This document shows positions 7,625 to 11,508 of a DNA stretch of 11,508 nt, one piece after another (the stretch's first letter is position 1; every line of letters starts with the position of its first letter). Source of the stretch: an uncultured Atopobiaceae bacterium (GTDB lineage Bacteria > Actinomycetota > Coriobacteriia > Coriobacteriales > Atopobiaceae); NCBI GenBank assembly GCA_905235165.1, contig CAJOKK010000027.1, positions 1-11,508 of the forward strand, in the 5' to 3' direction. The position numbers and the translations under genes were made by a program. The notes under the pieces are model-generated. The model saw only the letters and a list, made by a program, of their open reading frames with translations. It was not told the DNA's origin and made no database searches.

Positions 7625-7939
7625 TTAGGCGTCTTTGCGCCCGCCCTTACCGTCGAGACGTTCCAGGACGAGGCGGTAACCTCCCGCCTCGCCATTCAGG
7701 CACTTGGACACACGACTCACCGTGGTAGAGGACGCACCCGTGGTGCTCGAAACGTTCAGGTAGGAGGAGCCTTCATTGAGCATCGTGGCGACCTCGAGAC
7801 GCTGGGCAAGGTCGGCCAGCTCGCGCACGCTCAGGAGGTCAGCGAGAAAGGCACTCGCCTCCTCCGGCGTACGTAGCGAGCAAAACGCCTCGTACAGGCG
7901 GTCGTATTCCCGCGTTTGCGTCTCGTCCCCTTTGTGCAT
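7625..7939 (-). CDS. YerC/YecD family TrpR-related DNA-binding protein
   Basis: This 104-residue protein matches the small TrpR-like YerC/YecD family (usual length about 95-105). Residues 10-55 are helical, with the family-typical LYEAFCSLRTPEEASAFLAD and SVRELADLAQRLEV segments. A helix-turn-helix covers about 57-81 (SYLNVSSTTGASSTTVSRVS), with the polar recognition helix seen in TrpR relatives. It should bind an operator as a dimer; from memory, comparative genomics has tied YerC-like proteins of Bacillota to control of histidine biosynthesis, but no histidine gene or operator is visible here. The ATG at 7939 has GGAGG 5 nt upstream, and the hydrolase gene ends 30 bp before it, so the two are probably co-transcribed, possibly with addBA. 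The C-terminal tail (GGRKDA) is basic and low-complexity. Family assignment is firm; target genes and any ligand are unknown. Confidence 0.88.
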   Translation of the reverse strand: MHKGDETQTREYDRLYEAFCSLRTPEEASAFLADLLSVRELADLAQRLEVATMLNEGSSYLNVSSTTGASSTTVSRVSKCLNGEAGGYRLVLERLDGKGGRKDA

Positions 7940-7969
7940 GAAGTCCTCCGGCCCGTTTCTGTTCTTGTC

Positions 7970-9214
7970 CTACTCTACCGTATCGAGCGACTCTTCTAGC
8001 AGGCTCCCCGAATCGTCCTTAGACGCAGGGGCCTTGCCGTGACCCTGCTGGGGACGCAGGTCGAGAAGGACACCGCGGGCGCGTCTGAGCGCCATGCCGG
8101 CCCAGTCCTGGGCGGCACTCGTTGCCGCGGCGGCACGATTGGTGATCACGAGGCTCGTCAGGCTCAGCAGCATCTGCTTGGTCTCCTCGGTCATGTCGCC
8201 CATGGCGTTGATCACGCTCACCATCGCCTGGCGATTCTCGAACACCTCGCTGACGTTGCGCGCGCCGCCTGCGGCAAGTGCCTCGAAGAACTCGCTCACG
8301 AAGTTGACGCGCTGGTCAATGGGCATTCGCTCGACCCAGTTCTTGAGGCCCTCCCGGATACGTTGGCTCTCAAGCGTAAGGCCCCGCTCGTCCTCGATGA
8401 CGCCAAAGGCGTCAACTTCCCAGGTAAACAGGTCATGGCCGCTTGGTCCCGACGCGCTGCTCTTGACCACGATGCTCGGGTCGTCTTCGCGCTCGAAGAT
8501 GATGCCAACCATGTCGTTCGCAGGAACGATGCGCCGATAGCGCTCGCCAAGCTTCTCTGCGGGGCTTTCCTCTATGACCTCGGGAGCCAGGCCAGGGCCA
8601 TCGTTGCTCCATACGCGCATGACCTTGCGCGCCAGCTTCTCTGGGCAGGTCATCGCGGCATAGAGCGCGAGGTTGCCTCCCTTGGAGTGACCACCCACGT
8701 AAACGCTGACAGGAAGCCAACGCCTGGCGCGCAGGGCATCCTCGAGATAGCGTGCGGCACGGTGGTGAGCCCCGGGTATCGTAAAGGTCAGCATGAAGTC
8801 CTCGCGCCAGCCAACGAGGGAGTCGTCCGTCCCGCGAAAGGCAACGTAGAGCTCGAGCAGGGAGACGTCCACCTGCAAGGCGGCAAACTGCACAAGCTTC
8901 TCCTCGTCCAGCACGTCAACATAGTCGTGCAGCGCCATGTCGCAAAAGCGAGGAGACTCGGCAAGCACCTCGAGGAACTCCTCGGTCACCTTAGCGAGGG
9001 ACTTGACGCAGTCGGAGAACTCCGAGCGATGGGCGTCGAGCACCTTCCGGCAGGCATCACCCAGAGAGATCGACCCCTTTCCGGGGGCGGGCACGACGCC
9101 TTGGAAGTCGATATAGGACAAGGCCGACAGGACGAGGTTGTCAACGTCGTTGAAGGGACGCTCCGACACCTTCACGTCTCCACGCCAGCGCAGATAGTCA
9201 ACGATATTCGCCAC
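7970..9214 (-). CDS. Mbeg1-like (DUF2974) alpha/beta hydrolase
   Basis: This 414-residue protein opens with the family hallmark NIVDYLRWRGD and PFNDVDNLVLSALSYIDF. The hydrolase core shows a lipase-like AFRGTDDSLVGW around 125-136 (oxyanion region), then VYVGGHSKGGNLALY with the nucleophile elbow GHSKG (Ser177). Asp234 (PANDMVG) and His260 (SGHDLFTW) are likely triad partners from their order and spacing. No signal peptide or membrane segment is seen, so it is probably cytoplasmic. Residues from about 300 to the end are a helical, low-complexity extension outside the hydrolase fold. The substrate is unknown: the family is annotated as lipase-like, and I would not go beyond serine hydrolase. 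Translation starts at a GTG at 9214 with AAAGGGG 5 nt upstream. It is the first gene of the minus-strand run leading to yerC-like, addB and addA, and it is shielded upstream by the hairpin at 9340-9385. Confidence 0.85.
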   Translation of the reverse strand: MANIVDYLRWRGDVKVSERPFNDVDNLVLSALSYIDFQGVVPAPGKGSISLGDACRKVLDAHRSEFSDCVKSLAKVTEEFLEVLAESPRFCDMALHDYVDVLDEEKLVQFAALQVDVSLLELYVAFRGTDDSLVGWREDFMLTFTIPGAHHRAARYLEDALRARRWLPVSVYVGGHSKGGNLALYAAMTCPEKLARKVMRVWSNDGPGLAPEVIEESPAEKLGERYRRIVPANDMVGIIFEREDDPSIVVKSSASGPSGHDLFTWEVDAFGVIEDERGLTLESQRIREGLKNWVERMPIDQRVNFVSEFFEALAAGGARNVSEVFENRQAMVSVINAMGDMTEETKQMLLSLTSLVITNRAAAATSAAQDWAGMALRRARGVLLDLRPQQGHGKAPASKDDSGSLLEESLDTVE

Positions 9215-9251
9215 AGAATCCCCTTTCGATCACCTGTAGCAACAGAAAGTA

Positions 9252-9257
9252 AGTGTA
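9252..9257 (-). promoter_or_regulatory. Candidate -10 box for the hydrolase gene
   Basis: TACACT on the minus strand lies about 38 bp upstream of the GTG start, between the upstream terminator-like hairpin and the ribosome site, where a promoter is expected. No good -35 box is found at 16-18 bp (the nearest match is the weak TTCGAG), so this is a positional suggestion only. Confidence 0.3.
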
Positions 9258-9339
9258 GCCCAGATGAGTGTCTCGAACGAAGGCGGTTCGGCAGCGGTCG
9301 GCCCTGCGCCATCGGCTCCTGAACCTGCTTGTGCTAACA

Positions 9340-9385
9340 GCGGCGCGTGGGGCATGAGGAATGCTCCCCATGCCCCACGCGCCGC
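9340..9385 (-). terminator. Strong hairpin downstream of the lipoprotein gene, probable terminator
   Basis: Arms of 17 bp (9340-9356 and 9369-9385) are perfectly complementary, with a 12-nt loop. The hairpin starts 18 bp after the lipoprotein stop codon on the minus strand and precedes the hydrolase gene by about 125 bp, which fits transcription termination. The RNA 3' of the stem reads UGUUAGC, so the U-run is poor. The upstream arm also contains a second perfect palindrome, CACGCG-C-CGCGTG (9376-9388), which could form a competing smaller hairpin. Confidence 0.7.
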
Positions 9386-9403
9386 GTGAAGTAGGTCTTT
9401 GTC

Positions 9404-10774
9404 TTAGAAGCCGGGGCCTCCCATGCCGCCACCGGGGCCACCACCGGGTCCGCCACCCATGTCGCCACGACCGCCCATGCCGCCAGGTCCGCCGCCCATC
9501 TGCATCGAGTTGGTGATCTCGCTGACCTGCTCACCATTGACGGTGATCGTTCCACCCGTGAACTCGCTGCCAAGGTCGAAGTCAAAGGCAAACTGGCCCT
9601 GGATATCGATCGTTCCTCCGCGCACATAGAGATAGCCGTTGGAGTCGAGCGCATCGGTGTCGCCCTGCCCCATCGCGACCTTCACGTTGCCACCGCGGAT
9701 CTCGATCGTGGGCGTGAACTGCGAGGTCTTCTGCGAGGCATTGATGCCGTCATCGCTGGCCGAGACCGAGATGTCGCCGCCGTTGATCTGCACGTAGGTA
9801 CCCTCGATGCCCTCCACCGCGTCAATGGTGATCGTGCCGCCGTCAATCTGCGTGTAGGTTGTGCCTTGGATGCCATCATCACTCGCGTTGATGGTGAAGT
9901 TGCCGTTCAGGATGTAGACATAGCCCTTGGAGTCGTCATCGGAATTCTCGCTATGCAGCGCGTCCTTGCCAGACGTGATGTCAAAGGTGCCGTCCGCGAT
10001 CCGTATGGAGTCGTTTGCCTCAAGCGCGTCGGCGTCGCAGGTGATCTTGTAGCTACCGCCCGTTACCTTGAGGTCGTCTTTGCTGGTAACGCCATTGTTC
10101 GTAGAGGCAATGATGAGCGTGCCCAGGCCGTTGAGGGTCAGGTCGTCTTTGGAGAAGATCACGGCATCGGTGTTGGTCTCTCCGTCGGCCGTGAACTCGC
10201 CCGTGACGCTCAGACTGTTCTGACTGTCCTTCGCCGTGGTGACGAAGACCTTGTCGGCATTCTTGACGTAGATAGCCGGCGCGCTGTCGTTGGTGATGTT
10301 CGCACCGTCGAGGACGAGCTGCACCTTGGCACCCTCGGCATCAACGACGACCGTCGTGTTGCTGACATCCCCTACGAGCACGTAGGTTCCCTCCTTGGAG
10401 ACGGTTACGTCCTGGCCGCTCGCAAGCGAGAGGTAAGTTGCGCCAACGAGGTCAACCGACTGCTCGAGGTCGCGGTCGCTGAAGAGGTCTGACGTGTCAA
10501 CCACGCCGTCAGATGACATGCCGTCGATCGAGGTCTTGACCGAGGCGGCCGTAGCCTGCGTCGTCTTCGTGGCCTGCTCCGCATCGGAGGTCTTCTCCTG
10601 AGTGGTAGTCGTGACGGCAGGCTCGCTCGTCGCCGACGTCGGGGTCTGCTCCTGCTGAACGGCCTGCGTGTCTGTATTCGTGTTCGTCTGCCTCTGGCCG
10701 CACGCCGTGACGGACATTGCGAGCGCGCAGGCTAAAGGAACCATTACAAAGCTTTTCATGCTACTGCGTCCCAT
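9404..10774 (-). CDS. Secreted beta-helix lipoprotein, carbohydrate-binding (Cthe_2159-like)
   Basis: This 456-residue protein is predicted to be an outer-surface lipoprotein. The N terminus has a short charged start, a hydrophobic stretch (FVMVPLACALAMSV) and a lipobox ending VTAC with lipid-bearing Cys25. Residues 26-80 are a Thr/Gln/Ser-rich linker. From about 105 to 415, regular rungs recur about every 20 residues with DGG/NGG turns and D-D-G-I/D-A-L motifs (SDDGIQG, VEGIEG, SDDGINAS, TDALDSNG), the pattern of the right-handed parallel beta-helix family PF14262. The founding Clostridium protein is reported to bind cellulose and polygalacturonate with calcium; the ligand here is unknown. 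The tail from about 427 is Met/Gly/Pro-rich repeats ending GGPGF. The ATG at 10774 is chosen over the one five codons later because GGAGGTG lies 7 nt upstream of it and none precedes the second. It stands alone, with a hairpin after the stop and a divergent gene upstream. Confidence 0.86.
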   Translation of the reverse strand: MGRSSMKSFVMVPLACALAMSVTACGQRQTNTNTDTQAVQQEQTPTSATSEPAVTTTTQEKTSDAEQATKTTQATAASVKTSIDGMSSDGVVDTSDLFSDRDLEQSVDLVGATYLSLASGQDVTVSKEGTYVLVGDVSNTTVVVDAEGAKVQLVLDGANITNDSAPAIYVKNADKVFVTTAKDSQNSLSVTGEFTADGETNTDAVIFSKDDLTLNGLGTLIIASTNNGVTSKDDLKVTGGSYKITCDADALEANDSIRIADGTFDITSGKDALHSENSDDDSKGYVYILNGNFTINASDDGIQGTTYTQIDGGTITIDAVEGIEGTYVQINGGDISVSASDDGINASQKTSQFTPTIEIRGGNVKVAMGQGDTDALDSNGYLYVRGGTIDIQGQFAFDFDLGSEFTGGTITVNGEQVSEITNSMQMGGGPGGMGGRGDMGGGPGGGPGGGMGGPGF

Positions 10775-10781
10775 GTGGGAA

Positions 10782-10788
10782 CACCTCC
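10782..10788 (-). promoter_or_regulatory. Lipoprotein gene ribosome binding site
   Basis: GGAGGTG on the minus strand, 7 nt before the ATG at 10774. It favours the first ATG over the in-frame ATG at 10759, which has only GGACGCAG upstream. The choice adds MGRSS before the signal peptide and does not alter the lipobox. Confidence 0.75.
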
Positions 10789-10982
10789 CTGGCCGGGTAT
10801 TGCCCTGACGTTTACCAGCTTACGATTCGAAGCTTTGAGGAAGCTGAAAAGACCGTTCACCCACATTGCTGATAAATTTTTCAGCTACTTCGACCTGCCG
10901 AGCACGATTAGGAGAAGCCCGCGAAGAAGCTTGGGCGCCATCATCGCAGGTCAATCTCATGCGGCGCAGACGCGAAACAGGC

Positions 10983-10988
10983 TATGAT
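10983..10988 (+). promoter_or_regulatory. Candidate -10 box for the small membrane protein gene
   Basis: TATGAT matches the sigma-70 -10 consensus at five of six positions and lies about 52 bp upstream of the ATG at 11041. No recognisable -35 box is seen 16-18 bp upstream. The divergent region 10775-11040 also has an AT-rich patch at about 10869-10883 with small inverted repeats (GCTGA facing TCAGC) that could hold control sites for either gene. Confidence 0.35.
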
Positions 10989-11001
10989 TCATCGCGTAGG
11001 C

Positions 11002-11023
11002 GCTCGCGGGGTCCTTCGCGAGC
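11002..11023 (+). promoter_or_regulatory. Leader hairpin ahead of the small membrane protein gene
   Basis: GCTCGCG (11002-11008) and CGCGAGC (11017-11023) form a perfect 7-bp GC-rich stem with an 8-nt loop, ending 8 bp before the AGGGAG ribosome site. It would sit in the 5' leader of the transcript and might affect translation or message stability. It is short enough to be chance in GC-rich DNA. Confidence 0.4.
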
Positions 11024-11040
11024 TGATAAAAGGGAGCAGT

Positions 11041-11403
11041 ATGAAATTCCTAGGAAACTGGCTTGTCACGACACTGGCTACCATGATTGCCATTTCGCTC
11101 GTCTCCGGCATTGAACCTGTGGGCGGCTCTTACGCCGGCCCCATCTTCTGCGCGCTTACGCTCGCCCTCGTCAACTCCTTCGTCAAGCCCATCGCATCGC
11201 TTCTGTCCTTGCCCATCAACCTTCTCACGCTTGGCCTCTTCAACCTCTTCCTGAACGCCTTCATGCTCGAGCTCGCCAGCGCCCTCTCCGTTGACCTTTT
11301 TGGTTCGGGCATCAGCATTTCCAGCTTCGGTGCGGCCTTCTTTGGATCCATCGTGATCTCGCTCGCAACAACCGTATTCAGCGGCCTGGTGATGGACGAC
11401 TAG
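11041..11403 (+). CDS. Small four-helix membrane protein, YvlD / 'phage holin family 4_2'
   Basis: This 120-residue protein is almost entirely hydrophobic, with four predicted membrane helices: about residues 4-24, 30-50, 54-78 and 90-116. It carries the family signature, LVNSFVKPI followed by LPINLLTLGLFNLFLNAF (PF04020). Members are commonly annotated 'phage holin', but most are chromosomal, stand apart from phage genes, and have no shown lytic role; B. subtilis YvlD is an example. No phage gene lies nearby, so a housekeeping or envelope-stress role is more likely than lysis. The ATG at 11041 is preferred to an in-frame ATG at 10984 because AGGGAG lies 4 nt upstream, the membrane segment starts at once, and the upstream extension would be translated through the leader hairpin. 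It is divergent from the lipoprotein gene, and a palindromic repeat begins 8 bp after the stop codon. Confidence 0.87.
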   Translation: MKFLGNWLVTTLATMIAISLVSGIEPVGGSYAGPIFCALTLALVNSFVKPIASLLSLPINLLTLGLFNLFLNAFMLELASALSVDLFGSGISISSFGAAFFGSIVISLATTVFSGLVMDD

Positions 11404-11410
11404 CCTATTC

Positions 11411-11508
11411 GAGTGAGTCAGTTACCGTAGTCCCTTTTGACTCATTCCCGAAGGGAGGAGGCGCGGGGGCAGGCGAGTGAGTCAGTTACCGTAGTCCTTT
11501 TTGACTCA
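11411..11508. repeat. Two copies of a palindromic repeat with 64-bp period, cut by the window end
   Basis: Copies begin at 11411 and 11475. Each has the inverted pair TGAGTCA and TGACTCA (11414-11420 with 11438-11444; 11478-11484 with 11502-11508) around a 17-nt loop that begins GTTACCGTAGTCC in both copies; the loops differ at one base. In copy 1 the stem extends outward by three pairs including one G-T. About 30 bp of GC-rich DNA (11445-11474) separates the two. The second copy ends at the last base of the window, so the array may continue. The first hairpin could also mark the 3' end of the small membrane protein transcript, though no U-run follows. The sequence is unrelated to the two arrays near dnaE. 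Confidence 0.88.

Noticed and set aside
8039..9322. 427-codon plus-strand frame opposite the hydrolase gene
   Set aside because: It is the complement of a well-supported Mbeg1-like gene, with no recognisable domain and no ribosome site noted.
9455..9475. RGD tripeptide as an integrin-binding site
   Set aside because: It is a single occurrence within a Gly-rich low-complexity tail, expected by chance.
11041..11403. Prophage holin
   Set aside because: Despite the family name, no endolysin, structural or integrase gene is nearby, and the family is widespread as chromosomal YvlD-type membrane proteins.

Overview
The window is about 11.5 kb of high-GC bacterial chromosome. Gene content (a DnaE with an insertion-bearing PHP domain, AddAB with an iron-sulfur AddB, a YerC-type TrpR-like protein, an Mbeg1-like hydrolase, a beta-helix lipoprotein) and codon use suggest a Coriobacteriia-type actinobacterium (Olsenella/Atopobium/Collinsella relatives). 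That placement is inferred from recognised families, not from a search. No tRNA, rRNA, insertion sequence, prophage or CRISPR array was seen.

Layout, left to right. The left edge holds the first 90 codons of dnaE on the minus strand. Next comes a 590-bp gene-free stretch with two different arrays of palindromic repeats, both with an exact 52-bp period. Then a minus-strand group reads right to left: Mbeg1-like alpha/beta hydrolase, YerC/TrpR-like regulator, addB, addA. addB and addA overlap in a TGATG junction. The hydrolase and the regulator are 30 bp apart, and the regulator and addB are 121 bp apart. Upstream of this group lies a 17-bp perfect hairpin that probably ends transcription of a minus-strand beta-helix lipoprotein gene. 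The lipoprotein gene diverges, across 266 bp, from a small plus-strand four-helix membrane protein of the YvlD/'phage holin 4_2' family. The right edge carries two copies of a third palindromic repeat (64-bp period), cut by the window end.

How the genes work together. AddA and AddB should form the helicase-nuclease that resects double-strand breaks for RecA. DnaE, the replicative polymerase, follows downstream on the same strand but is separated by the repeat arrays and probably has its own promoter. The regulator is probably co-transcribed with the hydrolase and perhaps with addBA. The lipoprotein and the small membrane protein are envelope genes with no evident link to DNA repair.

The most unusual content is non-coding. 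Three unrelated families of tandem palindromes lie in one 11.5-kb window, and one shows paired (compensatory) substitutions between copies. I recognise no described system made of them. Their role is open: RNA 3'-end structure or transcription barrier, protein-binding array, or mobile REP-like sequence.
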